A stretch of DNA of 64,000 bases from Caloramator australicus RC3 (GCF_000297115.1 NZ_CAKP01000067.1:1-64000); one strand, 5' to 3'; positions 17,382 through 26,566 are shown, numbered from the stretch's first letter. Numbers and translations: made by a program. Notes: a model not told the origin generated them from the letters alone.

Positions 17382-19625
17382 ATGATACGAGCTGTAATAA
17401 GAGTTAACGGTATTGTTCAGGGTGTTGGTTTTAGACCTTTTATAAATAAGTTAATTCAAAATTTTAATTTAAAAGGTTGGGTTAAAAATACTTCTTTGGG
17501 GGTTGAATTAGAGGTTGAAGGTGAAGAAATTTATATTAGAAGTTTTTTAGAGGAAATAATAAATAACCCTCCAAAGTTAGCCTATATAGAAGATTTACAA
17601 TATGAATTTTTTCAAGATTTAAAATATTATAAAGGGTTTGAAATTATAAAAAGCCAAGATAAAGAAGACAAGTTTACCTTTATATCTCCTGATGTTAGCA
17701 TTTGTGATGAATGCCTTAGTGAATTATTCGATAAGGAGAATAGAAGATATTTATATCCTTTTATTAATTGCACCAATTGTGGACCACGTTTTACAATAAT
17801 AAAGGATGTTCCCTATGACAGAGATAAAACCACAATGAAAGAGTTCAAGATGTGTCATAAATGTCTAAGTGAATATTTAGATATTGAGGATAGAAGATAC
17901 CATGCTCAGCCTAATTGCTGCAGCGATTGTGGACCTAAGGTGTATTTTATAGACAAAAATATGGAAAAATTCGATAAAGGAATAGAAAAGGCAATAGAAT
18001 ATTTAAAGGATGGTAAAATAATTGCAATTAAAGGCATAGGAGGATTTCATGTAGCCTGTGATGCAAAAAATAAAGAATCATTAGTAAAATTAAGACAACG
18101 TAAAGGTAGGGATGAAAAGCCCTTTGCCCTTATGATGAAGGATATAAATACTGTAGAAAATTATTGCTATTTAGGTAAAGAAGAAAAAAATATCTTGGAG
18201 AGTTATAAGAGGCCTATTGTATTGCTTAAAAAAAGAAATAATCTTTTGGATCATGTGTCAGAAAATAAATGGTTAGGAGTTATGCTACCATATTCTCCTT
18301 TACATTATATACTTATGCAGGAATTAGACGTGCTTGTAATGACAAGTGGAAATATTCATGATGTTCCAATAGTTTATAAAAATGAAGATGCTATAAATGA
18401 ACTTTGGGATATCGTAGATGGGTTTTTGATTCATGAAAGAGATATACATGTAAGGTGTGATGATTCAATCGTAAAGGTATTTGAGGGCAAGGAATATTTT
18501 ATTAGAAGATCAAGGGGCTATGTTCCTTTCCCGATAAGATATAATTCAAGAAATAAGATTTTAGCCTGTGGAGCAGAACAGAAGGGATCCTTTGCTTTGA
18601 GCAAAAATGGTTTTGTCTTTTTGAGTCAGCATATTGGAGAATTAAGAAATATTGAAACCTACAAGCATTATATAGATCAAATTGAACATTATAAAAAATT
18701 ATTTGATATAGATATTGATAGAATTGCCTGTGATATGCATCCTGATTACTTGTCAACACAATATGCGAAGGAGATAAGCAAAAAGCAAAATATTCCCCTT
18801 TATATGGTGCAGCATCACCATGCCCACATGGCATCATGTATGGCGGATAATAAGTTGGAGGGGGAAGTAATAGGTATCATTTGGGATGGAACAGGTTATG
18901 GGTTAGATGGGAAAATATGGGGTGGAGAGTTTTTGGTTGGTGATTATAAAGAATTTAAAAGGGTAGCTACTATAAGAGACATAGCTTTACCTGGAGGAGA
19001 TATGGCTATAAAGGATATTTATAGGATAAAGTATTCTATATTAATGGATGCATTAGGAGAAATTCCAAATGAATTTGCTACAACAGATGACCTGCAAGTA
19101 ATAAATATGATGTTGAATAAAAATTTCAACACAGTTAAAGCCAGCAGCATAGGCAGGTTGTTTGACGGCGTTGCAAGCATTCTTGGTATTAAAGATAGGG
19201 TATCCTATGAAGGTCAAGCAGCGGTTTTATTAGAGTCAAAGGCTTTGGAAAATGATTTGTTTTATAAATATGAAATTTACAATGATGAAATATTAAAAAT
19301 AGATTGGAGGCCTATTATAAGAGATATAGTAAATGATGTTACTTTAGGTAAGAATGTAGATATTATTACAGCTGCATTTATGAATACTTTAGTAAATTCA
19401 GCTGTTGAAATAGTTTTAAGGCTAAAGGATATTTATAAGATAGACAGAGTTGTTATTTCTGGTGGAGTTTTTCAAAATATTTATCTACTAAGTAAATTAG
19501 TTCAGATTCTTAGAAACAATAATTTTAAAGTATATTATCATAATAGGGTTTCCACTAATGATGAAGGAATAGCATTAGGACAATTAGCTGTTGCAGAAAA
19601 AGGGGGAGGAATATTATGTGTTTAG
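17382..19625 (+). CDS. hypF: [NiFe] hydrogenase maturation carbamoyltransferase HypF
   Basis: Transfers a carbamoyl group from carbamoyl phosphate to the HypE C-terminal cysteine, the precursor of the cyanide ligands of the NiFe site. 747 residues, normal length. Order: acylphosphatase domain (about 1-90, GIVQGVGFRPFI), two zinc fingers with CxxC pairs (about 105-185), a YrdC-like domain (about 195-370, KGIGGFHVACDA) and a Kae1-like carbamoyl domain with QHHHAHMAS near residue 475. ATG follows AGGTGAT. It heads the hydrogenase cluster and overlaps hypC by ten bases. Confidence 0.96.
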   Translation: MIRAVIRVNGIVQGVGFRPFINKLIQNFNLKGWVKNTSLGVELEVEGEEIYIRSFLEEIINNPPKLAYIEDLQYEFFQDLKYYKGFEIIKSQDKEDKFTFISPDVSICDECLSELFDKENRRYLYPFINCTNCGPRFTIIKDVPYDRDKTTMKEFKMCHKCLSEYLDIEDRRYHAQPNCCSDCGPKVYFIDKNMEKFDKGIEKAIEYLKDGKIIAIKGIGGFHVACDAKNKESLVKLRQRKGRDEKPFALMMKDINTVENYCYLGKEEKNILESYKRPIVLLKKRNNLLDHVSENKWLGVMLPYSPLHYILMQELDVLVMTSGNIHDVPIVYKNEDAINELWDIVDGFLIHERDIHVRCDDSIVKVFEGKEYFIRRSRGYVPFPIRYNSRNKILACGAEQKGSFALSKNGFVFLSQHIGELRNIETYKHYIDQIEHYKKLFDIDIDRIACDMHPDYLSTQYAKEISKKQNIPLYMVQHHHAHMASCMADNKLEGEVIGIIWDGTGYGLDGKIWGGEFLVGDYKEFKRVATIRDIALPGGDMAIKDIYRIKYSILMDALGEIPNEFATTDDLQVINMMLNKNFNTVKASSIGRLFDGVASILGIKDRVSYEGQAAVLLESKALENDLFYKYEIYNDEILKIDWRPIIRDIVNDVTLGKNVDIITAAFMNTLVNSAVEIVLRLKDIYKIDRVVISGGVFQNIYLLSKLVQILRNNNFKVYYHNRVSTNDEGIALGQLAVAEKGGGILCV

Positions 19626-19849
19626 CAGTTCCTTTAAAGGTAATAGAAATTGATGGCAACGATGCTGTAGCAGAGCTAGATGGTATTAAGATGAAGATCA
19701 GAGTAGATTTTGTCAAAGATATAAAAATTGGTGATTATGTATATGTTCATGCTGGTTTTGCAATAAACAAACTTGATGAAAAGCTTGCAAAGGAAAATTT
19801 AGAATTATTTAGGGAGGTTGCCAATGCAGCTAAAAATAAATCCAAGTGA
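19616..19849 (+). CDS. hypC: Hydrogenase maturation chaperone HypC
   Basis: Small chaperone (77 residues) that, with HypD, carries the Fe(CN)2CO unit and delivers it to the large subunit. It begins MCLAVPLKV, with the essential Cys2, and has the OB-like fold pattern DYVYVHAGFAINKLDE near its middle. ATG is behind GGGGGAGG within the end of hypF, and its own end overlaps hypD by 26 bases. The tight overlaps imply co-translation of hypF, hypC and hypD. Confidence 0.96.
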   Translation: MCLAVPLKVIEIDGNDAVAELDGIKMKIRVDFVKDIKIGDYVYVHAGFAINKLDEKLAKENLELFREVANAAKNKSK

Positions 19850-20906
19850 GGTAAAGGACATTGTAGAGTTTATAAAAAACTATGATAAAAGGAAAATAAA
19901 AATAATGGAAGTATGTGGAACACATACCATGTCTATTGCTAAAAGTGGCATAAAAACGATACTTCCAGAAAATATAAAATTAATTTCTGGGCCAGGGTGT
20001 CCGGTTTGTGTCACAGCAATTAATAGAATTGATGAAATTTTAACTCTATCCCAAAATCCTAAAGTTTTGATAGCTACTTTTGGTGATATGCTTAAAGTTC
20101 CAGGAAGTCGTCAGGGATTTAATTTGGCTACATTAAAGTCTATGGGGGCTAAAGTAGAAGTTGTTTATTCTGCAATGGATGCAATTTCAATAGCAGAAAA
20201 TAATCCTGATTTTGAGGTTGTTTTTTTGGGAATCGGCTTTGAAACAACGGCTCCAGGAACGGCTGTTGCAATAAAAGAAGCAAAGGAAAGGAATATTAAA
20301 AATTTTTCGGTTTTTTCTATGCATAAATTTGTAGAACCAGCATTGAGGGCCTTATTAGATTCAAAGGAGATCGAAATCGACGCATTTATTTGTCCAGGAC
20401 ATGTATCAACTATTCTTGGAATAAAGGGATTTAGATTTTTAGCTGATGACTACAAAAAGCCCTCTGTAATATCAGGTTTCGAACCGGAAGATATTTTAAC
20501 AGCAATATATAAAATAATTATGCAGTTTGAAAAAAATATTGCTATCATTGAAAATGAATATATGCGAATTGTAACCTTAGAGGGAAATGAATTTGCTCAA
20601 AGAATAATGGAGGATGTTTTTGAACCTGTTGATGATATTTGGAGAGGTATAGGAATCATTCCTAAGAGTGGTATGGGAATTAAGGATACTTATTGTGATT
20701 TTGATACGGTTAAAAGGTTTGATATAAAATTAGATTTTAAAGATAAATTAACAATTTGTAAATGTGGTGATATAATAAAAGGGAAGATAGAACCTAAGGA
20801 GTGTTCATTGTTTGCTAAATTATGTTCACCTGAAAATCCAATAGGTCCATGTATGGTTTCAAGTGAGGGGGCCTGTGCGGCATATTATAAGTATTTAAGA
20901 TTCTGA
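19824..20906 (+). CDS. hypD: Hydrogenase maturation iron-sulfur protein HypD
   Basis: 360 residues. Scaffold on which Fe(CN)2CO is built with HypC. Conserved motifs: EVCGTHTM near residue 33, SGPGCPVCVT near 59, GFETTAP, and the C-terminal cysteines of the 4Fe-4S cluster (CKCGD, KLCSPEN, GPCMVSSEGAC). I chose the ATG at 19824, six bases after AGGGAGG; an upstream in-frame TTG overlaps the ribosome site. Confidence 0.96.
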   Translation: MQLKINPSEVKDIVEFIKNYDKRKIKIMEVCGTHTMSIAKSGIKTILPENIKLISGPGCPVCVTAINRIDEILTLSQNPKVLIATFGDMLKVPGSRQGFNLATLKSMGAKVEVVYSAMDAISIAENNPDFEVVFLGIGFETTAPGTAVAIKEAKERNIKNFSVFSMHKFVEPALRALLDSKEIEIDAFICPGHVSTILGIKGFRFLADDYKKPSVISGFEPEDILTAIYKIIMQFEKNIAIIENEYMRIVTLEGNEFAQRIMEDVFEPVDDIWRGIGIIPKSGMGIKDTYCDFDTVKRFDIKLDFKDKLTICKCGDIIKGKIEPKECSLFAKLCSPENPIGPCMVSSEGACAAYYKYLRF

Positions 20907-20915
20907 GGTGAAATT

Positions 20916-21917
20916 ATGGAAGAAATAATTACTTTAGACTATGGAAGCGGTGGAAAGAAAACTTCAAGTTTAATAGAAGAAATTCTTTTACCTAAATTTG
21001 ATAACAGCAAGTTAAATGAATTAATGGATGGAGCAGTTCTAAAAAGTAAAGGAAGAATTGCATTCTCAACTGATAGCTTTGTTGTTTCACCTTATTTTTT
21101 TCCTGGAGGAGATATAGGCAAATTAGCAGTTTGTGGGACTGTTAATGACCTTTTAATGTGTGGTGCAATCCCTAGGTATCTAAGTTTGAGCTTCATTATA
21201 GAGGAAGGATTCAAAATTGAGCACCTAAAAAAAATAGTAAATTCGATTAGCGAAACCGCAAAAGAATGTGGTATTGAGATAGTAACAGGAGATACAAAGG
21301 TTGTGGAAAAGGGAAAGGGAGATGGCATATATATAAATACTTCAGGTATAGGTTTTATGGAAATAGAAGGGTATGCTAAGGCAAGGATTAATGATGGAGA
21401 TGTAGTTATAGTTACGGGAAATGTTGGGGATCATGGAGTTGCAGTTATGTCAGCAAGAAATGGCTTCTTTTTGGATACGGATCTTAAATCGGATTGTATG
21501 CCCCTAACTAATTTAGCAAAAACTATTTTTAAGTATGGTAGAGAAGTTAAAATAATGAGGGATCCTACACGAGGGGGATTAGCTACTACATTAAATGAGT
21601 TTGTTGAGGGGACTGAATTTTCTATTGAACTTATAGAAAAAGATGTTCCAATTGCACAAAATGTATTTACTGCTTGTGAAATACTTGGAATTGATCCATT
21701 ATACAGTGCAAATGAAGGAAAGATAGTTTTGATAGCGTCAAAAGATATAGCAGAAGATTTAGTAAAGGATATTAAAAATCTACCTGAGGGTAAAAATGCA
21801 GCTATTATAGGAAAAGTAACCTCAAACCATAAAGGTTTAGTTGTGTTAAAAACTCCAATCGGAGGTTCAAGAATATTAAATAAGTTAACTGGGGCACAGC
21901 TTCCCAGGATATGTTAA
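20916..21917 (+). CDS. hypE: Hydrogenase maturation protein HypE
   Basis: Dehydrates the carbamoyl group on its C-terminal cysteine to thiocyanate in an ATP-dependent reaction. 333 residues. The N-terminal YGSGGKKTSSLI and DSFVVSP segments belong to the PurM-like ATP fold. The protein ends in PRIC, so the essential terminal cysteine is present. It lies nine bases after hypD and 14 bases before the NuoC-like hydrogenase gene. Confidence 0.96.
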   Translation: MEEIITLDYGSGGKKTSSLIEEILLPKFDNSKLNELMDGAVLKSKGRIAFSTDSFVVSPYFFPGGDIGKLAVCGTVNDLLMCGAIPRYLSLSFIIEEGFKIEHLKKIVNSISETAKECGIEIVTGDTKVVEKGKGDGIYINTSGIGFMEIEGYAKARINDGDVVIVTGNVGDHGVAVMSARNGFFLDTDLKSDCMPLTNLAKTIFKYGREVKIMRDPTRGGLATTLNEFVEGTEFSIELIEKDVPIAQNVFTACEILGIDPLYSANEGKIVLIASKDIAEDLVKDIKNLPEGKNAAIIGKVTSNHKGLVVLKTPIGGSRILNKLTGAQLPRIC

Positions 21918-21931
21918 ATGGAGGTGATTTA

Positions 21932-22321
21932 ATGCAAAATTTTAAGTCAATTGAAATTAAGAAGGAAGAAATAGTTCCTATTGCAGAAAAGATGAGTGGT
22001 GAAGGAAGAAGACTTGTTATGATCCACGGATATGTGGATAAGGAGGGGCAAAAAATAGTGAGTTACCATTATGAAGTTGGTGATACTATTGAAGCCTATA
22101 CGGTTAAAGGAGAAGATGTTTTACCTACAATATCGCATATTTATGATGTTTCAGCCTCATGGCCAGAAGAAGAACTTCATGAACTTATTGGAGTTAACTT
22201 TGAAGGTTTAAATATGAAGGGCAGGCTTTTCCTTCCAGATACGATGTTTGAAGGAAAGGGTCAGATACTTGTTACTCCATTAAATGAACTAGTGAAAAAA
22301 ACTCAAGGAATAAAGGAGTGA
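21932..22321 (+). CDS. Group 4 hydrogenase NuoC-like (30-kDa type) subunit
   Basis: 129-residue soluble subunit homologous to NuoC of complex I and to EchD/MbhK. The conserved run DVSASWPEEELHELIGVNFEGL and the C-terminal PDTMFEGKG match the 30-kDa family. It should bind next to the large subunit in the peripheral arm. I chose the ATG at 21932 behind GGAGGTG; an earlier in-frame ATG overlaps hypE. It sits between hypE and the large subunit gene. It resembles the short EchD form more than the longer archaeal MbhK. Confidence 0.88.
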   Translation: MQNFKSIEIKKEEIVPIAEKMSGEGRRLVMIHGYVDKEGQKIVSYHYEVGDTIEAYTVKGEDVLPTISHIYDVSASWPEEELHELIGVNFEGLNMKGRLFLPDTMFEGKGQILVTPLNELVKKTQGIKE

Positions 22322-22325
22322 TTAG

Positions 22326-23408
22326 ATGAGTTACGTAATTCCAATTGGACCATATCATCCTTCTTTAGAAGAACCCATACATGCTAAACTTTATACTGAA
22401 GGTGAAATAATAAAGGATGCTGAAGTTTTTATAGGCTATAATCATAGAGGTATAGAAAAATTAGCTCAAGAAAAGAATTTTATCCAAACATTAGTTTTAG
22501 TAGAAAGGGTTTGTGGTATTTGTTCTCACTCTCATCCCTTTGCATATGCTCAAGCTATAGAAAAGATTGCCAATATGGAGGTTCCTAAAAGGGGACAATA
22601 TATAAGAGTTATAATGGCTGAACTTGAAAGACTTCACTCCCATTATCTTTGGCTGGGTATAGCTGCCCATTTAGTTGGATATGATAGTTTATTCATGCAT
22701 ATTTGGAATGTAAGGGAAAAGATAATGGATATTTTAGAGGCTATATCTGGCAATAGAGTTAACTATGGTATGATAATTATAGGAGGTTCAAGAAGGGATA
22801 TTAGTGATGATTTAAGAAGAAATATATTGCAGATTTTAGATGAATTTAAAGCGGAACACGAAAAAATAAAGGAAATTGTTCTTAACGATAAAACTTTAGC
22901 CATGAGAACAAAGGGAGTAGGTGTTTTACCAAAGGATATAGCTATAAAAATGGGAACAATTGGTCCCCATGCAAGGGCTTCTGGAGTTAAGGTAGACGTT
23001 AGAAAGGATGCTCCATATTCATCTTATGAAGATTTTGAATTCGATGTTCCTGTAGTTGAAGATGGAGACGTTTTTGCAAGGATATTAATAAGGGCATTAG
23101 AAGTTGATGAAAGTATAAAGATTATAAAGCAAGCATTAGAAAACCTACCTGAAGGACCAATTAATTTAGGAATGAAGATCCCTAAAGTTCCTGCTGGGGA
23201 GTTTACACAAAGGGTTGAAGCTCCAAGAGGTCAAGTAATATATTATGTTGTTACAGATGGAGGACAAACAAATTATAGAGTAAGTATACATGTTCCGACC
23301 TTTAAAACAGCACCTACAGTTCCTTATATGCTAAGGAATAATACCGTTGCAGATGCAGGACTTATTATTGCAAGTATAGACCCTTGTTTCTCATGCTTAG
23401 ATAGGTAG
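22326..23408 (+). CDS. Group 4 [NiFe] hydrogenase large (catalytic) subunit, EchE/MbhL-like
   Basis: 360 residues, homologous to NuoD. All four Ni-Fe ligands are present: Cys63 and Cys66 in ERVCGICSHSH, and Cys354 and Cys357 in the terminal DPCFSCLDR. It is therefore a true hydrogenase, not an Mbx/Mbs-type sulfur reductase or complex I. The protein stops right after the second motif, so, as in EchE and CooH, no C-terminal peptide needs removal, and no HycI/HybD-type protease gene is in the cluster. The gene is placed between hypE/NuoC-like and hypA, about 6.4 kb from the small subunit gene. Confidence 0.95.
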   Translation: MSYVIPIGPYHPSLEEPIHAKLYTEGEIIKDAEVFIGYNHRGIEKLAQEKNFIQTLVLVERVCGICSHSHPFAYAQAIEKIANMEVPKRGQYIRVIMAELERLHSHYLWLGIAAHLVGYDSLFMHIWNVREKIMDILEAISGNRVNYGMIIIGGSRRDISDDLRRNILQILDEFKAEHEKIKEIVLNDKTLAMRTKGVGVLPKDIAIKMGTIGPHARASGVKVDVRKDAPYSSYEDFEFDVPVVEDGDVFARILIRALEVDESIKIIKQALENLPEGPINLGMKIPKVPAGEFTQRVEAPRGQVIYYVVTDGGQTNYRVSIHVPTFKTAPTVPYMLRNNTVADAGLIIASIDPCFSCLDR

Positions 23409-23415
23409 TGATATT

Positions 23416-23757
23416 ATGCACGAGTTAGCTATAACTGAAGGAATAATCAAAATTGCAAAGGAAGTAGCAGAAAAAAATAATGCCAAAAGGGTATTAAATA
23501 TAAAGGTAAAATGCGGGGACTTCTCGGGGGTTATTCCTTCTTTAATTCAGGAGTATTTTGATATTGTTTCTAAAGGAACTATAGTTGAAGGTGCTAAACT
23601 TCTTATAGATAGAGTTCCTATTAAAATTATATGCTCAGAATGCAATAATGAAAGTGAGATAAAAAGAAGCGATATACGATGTCCAAAATGCGGTGGGTAT
23701 AGATATAGGATTATTAGTGGTAAAGAATTTTACGTAGAAGCATTGGAGGTGGAATAG
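23416..23757 (+). CDS. hypA: Hydrogenase nickel insertion protein HypA
   Basis: 113 residues. The N-terminal MHELAIT gives the nickel-binding His2. The zinc site uses CSEC and CPKC pairs (near residues 75 and 92). It works with HypB to insert nickel after the iron site is built. It starts eight bases after the large subunit stop and overlaps hypB by one base. Confidence 0.96.
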   Translation: MHELAITEGIIKIAKEVAEKNNAKRVLNIKVKCGDFSGVIPSLIQEYFDIVSKGTIVEGAKLLIDRVPIKIICSECNNESEIKRSDIRCPKCGGYRYRIISGKEFYVEALEVE

Positions 23758-24416
23758 TGGAAATTAAAGTAGTAAAACAGATAATGGAATGGAATGAGGA
23801 TTGCAGCAATGAAGTAAAAAAGGAATTAGACGAAAAAAAGGTTTTTATGATAAATATAATGGGATCTCCTGGTGCAGGAAAAACAAGTGTAATTGTTGAA
23901 TTAATAAAAGAGCTTTCTAAAGATTATAAGCTCGCTGTTATTGAAGGAGATATAACTGGACAAATTGATGCTGAGAGAATTAGTCAGATGGGGATTCCAG
24001 TGGTTCAGCTTAATACAGATGGAGCTTGCCATATTGAGGCTATGTCCATAAAAAATATATTAAATTATTTTAATTTAAATGATATCGATGTATTATTAAT
24101 TGAGAATATAGGTAATTTGGTATGTCCTGCTGAATTTAATTTGGGAGAGGACCTAAAAGTAGCAATTTTAAGTATTCCAGAGGGAGATGACAAAGTTCAA
24201 AAGTATCCATTGATGTTTTCAGTTGCAAATATTCTTTTGTTAAACAAATACGACATGAAGGAATTTTTCGAATTTGACTATGAAAAGGTATCCATGTATG
24301 CAAAAGGTTTAAATCCTAATCTTGAAATATATAGATTTTCTTCAAAAAAAGAATTTGATAACAAAGACCTATTTGCATCATTAAGAAGAAAAATAAAAGA
24401 TAAATTAAATAAATAA
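23757..24416 (+). CDS. hypB: Hydrogenase nickel incorporation GTPase HypB
   Basis: 219 residues. P-loop GSPGAGKTS (36-44), with EGDITGQIDAERI and the NLVCPAEFNLGED motif carrying the metal-site cysteine. It lacks the His-rich or CxxCGC N-terminal nickel store found in some HypB proteins. Start is GTG at 23757, overlapping the hypA stop by one base. A conserved N-terminus and the overlap support this start. It is followed after nine bases by the antiporter genes. Confidence 0.95.
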   Translation: MEIKVVKQIMEWNEDCSNEVKKELDEKKVFMINIMGSPGAGKTSVIVELIKELSKDYKLAVIEGDITGQIDAERISQMGIPVVQLNTDGACHIEAMSIKNILNYFNLNDIDVLLIENIGNLVCPAEFNLGEDLKVAILSIPEGDDKVQKYPLMFSVANILLLNKYDMKEFFEFDYEKVSMYAKGLNPNLEIYRFSSKKEFDNKDLFASLRRKIKDKLNK

Positions 24417-24425
24417 GGGGGGATA

Positions 24426-24947
24426 ATGATGAAAAATAAACCAGCTGCTGTTATTGCAACGTTTATATTATGCTTTCTAGTATGGATATTATTTACATTA
24501 ACCTTTACAGCACAGGAATTAATAGCAGGTGCTATAGTCTCATTACTAGTTGCATTATTTACATCAAGTTACTTTATCCATGAAGATGCATTCCATTTAT
24601 TAAAACCAAATGTGTTTATCAATTTCATAATTTATGTATTATTTATATTTCCAGTAGAACTTTGGAAGGCGAATGTAGATGTTGCAAAAAGAGCATTAAG
24701 TCCAAAACTTCCAATTAATCCTGGTATTGTTAAAGTTCCAGTTGACTTAAAATCCGAATATGGACTTGCTATGCTTGCAAATTCGATTACCTTAACACCG
24801 GGAACAATAACAATGGAAATAGTAGAAGAAAATGGACAGAATTATTACTATATCCATTGGATTGATGTTGCAAGTAAGAATAGCAAAGAAGCTGGTGATA
24901 TGATTAAAGGAAAATTAGAAAACTGGATAAGGAGGATTTGGAAGTGA
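24426..24947 (+). CDS. Mrp-type antiporter subunit E (MbhA-like)
   Basis: 173 residues with about three N-terminal membrane helices (residues about 5-75), then a soluble part with the MrpE motif YGLAMLANSITLTPGTITMEI and YIHWIDVAS. Homologous to MrpE/MnhE and MbhA. First of eight genes for the ion-translocating module. Two adjacent ATG codons follow GGGGGG; either may start. The GTGA overlap with the next gene indicates coupling. Confidence 0.9.
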   Translation: MMKNKPAAVIATFILCFLVWILFTLTFTAQELIAGAIVSLLVALFTSSYFIHEDAFHLLKPNVFINFIIYVLFIFPVELWKANVDVAKRALSPKLPINPGIVKVPVDLKSEYGLAMLANSITLTPGTITMEIVEENGQNYYYIHWIDVASKNSKEAGDMIKGKLENWIRRIWK

Positions 24948-25198
24948 TAGAGTTTGTTTATGTTGGGATATTTTATGTTATACTAGCATTAATGCTTTTA
25001 TATAGGGTTTTAAAAGGACCTAGTGTTGTAGATCGAGCTGTTGCAGCTGATAGCATTGATATTTTAACTGCCATTGCTTTAATTGTTTTTTCGATTTATA
25101 GCAATAGAAGCATTTATCTTGATATTGCGCTTGTTTTAGCAATTTTAGGTTTCTTGGGGACTGTCCTTATAGCAAGATATTTGGAGGGAAGACTATGA
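24944..25198 (+). CDS. Mrp-type antiporter subunit F (MbhB-like)
   Basis: 84-residue protein with three predicted membrane helices. The motif RVLKGPSVVDRAVAADSIDIL is characteristic of MrpF/MnhF. I chose GTG at 24944, eight bases after GGAGG; an in-frame TTG at 24938 is only two bases from it. It overlaps subunits E and G at both ends. Confidence 0.9.
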   Translation: MIEFVYVGIFYVILALMLLYRVLKGPSVVDRAVAADSIDILTAIALIVFSIYSNRSIYLDIALVLAILGFLGTVLIARYLEGRL

Positions 25199-25536
25199 TA
25201 GTTAGGATAATAATTGATTTGTTTTTAATATTAGGTTGCTTTTTTGCTTTTGCAGGAGCAGTTGGTCTTCTTAGAATGCCAGATTCCTTTACTAGGATGC
25301 AATCAAGTACTAACATTGCAACCTTTGGAGTTCTTTGGACGGTTTTAGGTGTAGCTGTATATGCCTTTTCAAATCAAAATTTTGTTTTTGGAATCAAAAC
25401 GGTCATGATAGGAATTTTTATAGTTCTTACGAGTGCAGTTGCGGGACATGCCATTCTAAAGGGAGGATATAAACATGGCATAAGACCGGAGAATTTAGTG
25501 GTTGATGAGTATAGGAGGGATAATCCTAATGAATAG
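25195..25536 (+). CDS. Mrp-type antiporter subunit G (MbhC-like)
   Basis: 113 residues with three membrane helices. GAVGLLRMPDSFTRMQSSTNIATFG is the MrpG/MnhG signature region; GHAILKGGYKHGIRPEN closes the conserved part. ATG overlaps the stop of subunit F (ATGA). Confidence 0.9.
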   Translation: MIVRIIIDLFLILGCFFAFAGAVGLLRMPDSFTRMQSSTNIATFGVLWTVLGVAVYAFSNQNFVFGIKTVMIGIFIVLTSAVAGHAILKGGYKHGIRPENLVVDEYRRDNPNE

Positions 25537-25780
25537 TATAGTTATATTAAATACACTGGTTATAATTGCAATTATAGTTTCTGCAATTTTGACTGTAAAA
25601 TTTGATAACCTTTTATCATCAATAATAGCTTTAGCAGTTACAGGATCCTTTGTAGCATTAGAGTTTATATTGCTACATGCACCCGACGTTGCAATAGCAG
25701 AAGCTGCTGTTGGAGCGGTCTTATCACCTGTGATATTTATTATAACCCTCAAAAAAGTAAAGGAGGGCAAGGAAAGATGA
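25529..25780 (+). CDS. MbhD-like membrane subunit (DUF4040)
   Basis: 83 residues, three membrane helices, with HAPDVAIAEAAVGAVLSPVIF, the conserved loop of the DUF4040/MbhD family (equivalent to part of MrpA). I chose the ATG at 25529, nine bases after GGAGGG; earlier in-frame starts would lie before the ribosome site. It overlaps subunit G and the next gene by a few bases. Confidence 0.87.
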   Translation: MNSIVILNTLVIIAIIVSAILTVKFDNLLSSIIALAVTGSFVALEFILLHAPDVAIAEAAVGAVLSPVIFIITLKKVKEGKER

Positions 25781-26127
25781 AAAGATTTGCTATAGCTTTT
25801 TCGTTGGTGGTTTTCTTGTTAATGGGATGTTATGCAATGTATTATTCATCTACATTAGATAGAACTTATAGTGGAACAAAACTTTCTGAGGTTTTAAAGA
25901 ATGAACAAAATTACGATATGAATAAACCAGATGGAGTTGCTAATATTATCGTGAGAGAAAACTTAAAAAGAACAAAGTCTGTAAATGCGGTTACTGCTGT
26001 TGTATTTGACTATAGAGGATATGACACACTTGGAGAATCCTTTATTCTTCTTACAGCAATTGCCGGTTCAGTAGTTATTTTAAAGAGCCATAAGAAGGGA
26101 AGTGACCATGATGAAGGGCAAGAATAG
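25777..26127 (+). CDS. MbhE-like membrane subunit (MrpA C-terminal type)
   Basis: 116 residues: an N-terminal membrane helix, an external stretch of about 50 residues, and a conserved VNAVTAVVFDYRGYDTLGE before a second helix. That motif is typical of the MrpA C-terminal domain and MbhE. In Mrp antiporters this part belongs to the very large MrpA, while here, as in Mbh, it is a separate protein. It overlaps MrpB by 20 bases. Confidence 0.87.
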   Translation: MKRFAIAFSLVVFLLMGCYAMYYSSTLDRTYSGTKLSEVLKNEQNYDMNKPDGVANIIVRENLKRTKSVNAVTAVVFDYRGYDTLGESFILLTAIAGSVVILKSHKKGSDHDEGQE

Positions 26128-26566
26128 ACAAGTAAAGGATGTTATAGTAAAAACTGCTGCTGACTTTTTTACACCGATAGCCTTGGTCCTTGGATTTTAT
26201 ATAATATTACATGGACATCTAAGCCCAGGGGGAGGTTTCCAAGGTGGAGTTTTAGTTGCTTCTGCGGTGGTGTTAATCTATTTAGGCTATGGATATAATG
26301 AGGTTTCGAAGAAATTTAATATGGAAATCATAAAGAAAAATGAAGCTCTTGGTGCTATATTATTTACAGTATTTGGTCTTGCCGGTATTATATATGGCTC
26401 GGTTTTCTTTGCAAATGTATTTACAAATATAGGTGATGTTGGAGACTTAATTAGTGCAGGAACAATTATGTTTATGAACAATTCAGTAGGATACAAGGTT
26501 TTAACTGGGGTTGGATTCTTGATCCTACTAATGATAGGGCTTTTAGCTCCAGATAATGATAACTAA
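26108..26566 (+). CDS. Mrp-type antiporter subunit B (MbhF-like)
   Basis: 152 residues with four membrane helices. The signature LHGHLSPGGGFQGGVLVASA is the MrpB/MnhB hallmark. I chose the ATG at 26108, after AAGGGA, over an in-frame GTG six bases earlier; a second ATG follows directly at 26111. The gene overlaps the MbhE-like subunit. Confidence 0.9.
   Translation: MMKGKNRQVKDVIVKTAADFFTPIALVLGFYIILHGHLSPGGGFQGGVLVASAVVLIYLGYGYNEVSKKFNMEIIKKNEALGAILFTVFGLAGIIYGSVFFANVFTNIGDVGDLISAGTIMFMNNSVGYKVLTGVGFLILLMIGLLAPDNDN

Noticed and set aside
22326-23408. Large subunit as complex I NuoD or an Mbx/Mbs-type sulfur reductase subunit
   Set aside because: Both CxxC motifs that bind Ni-Fe are intact and all hyp genes are present.
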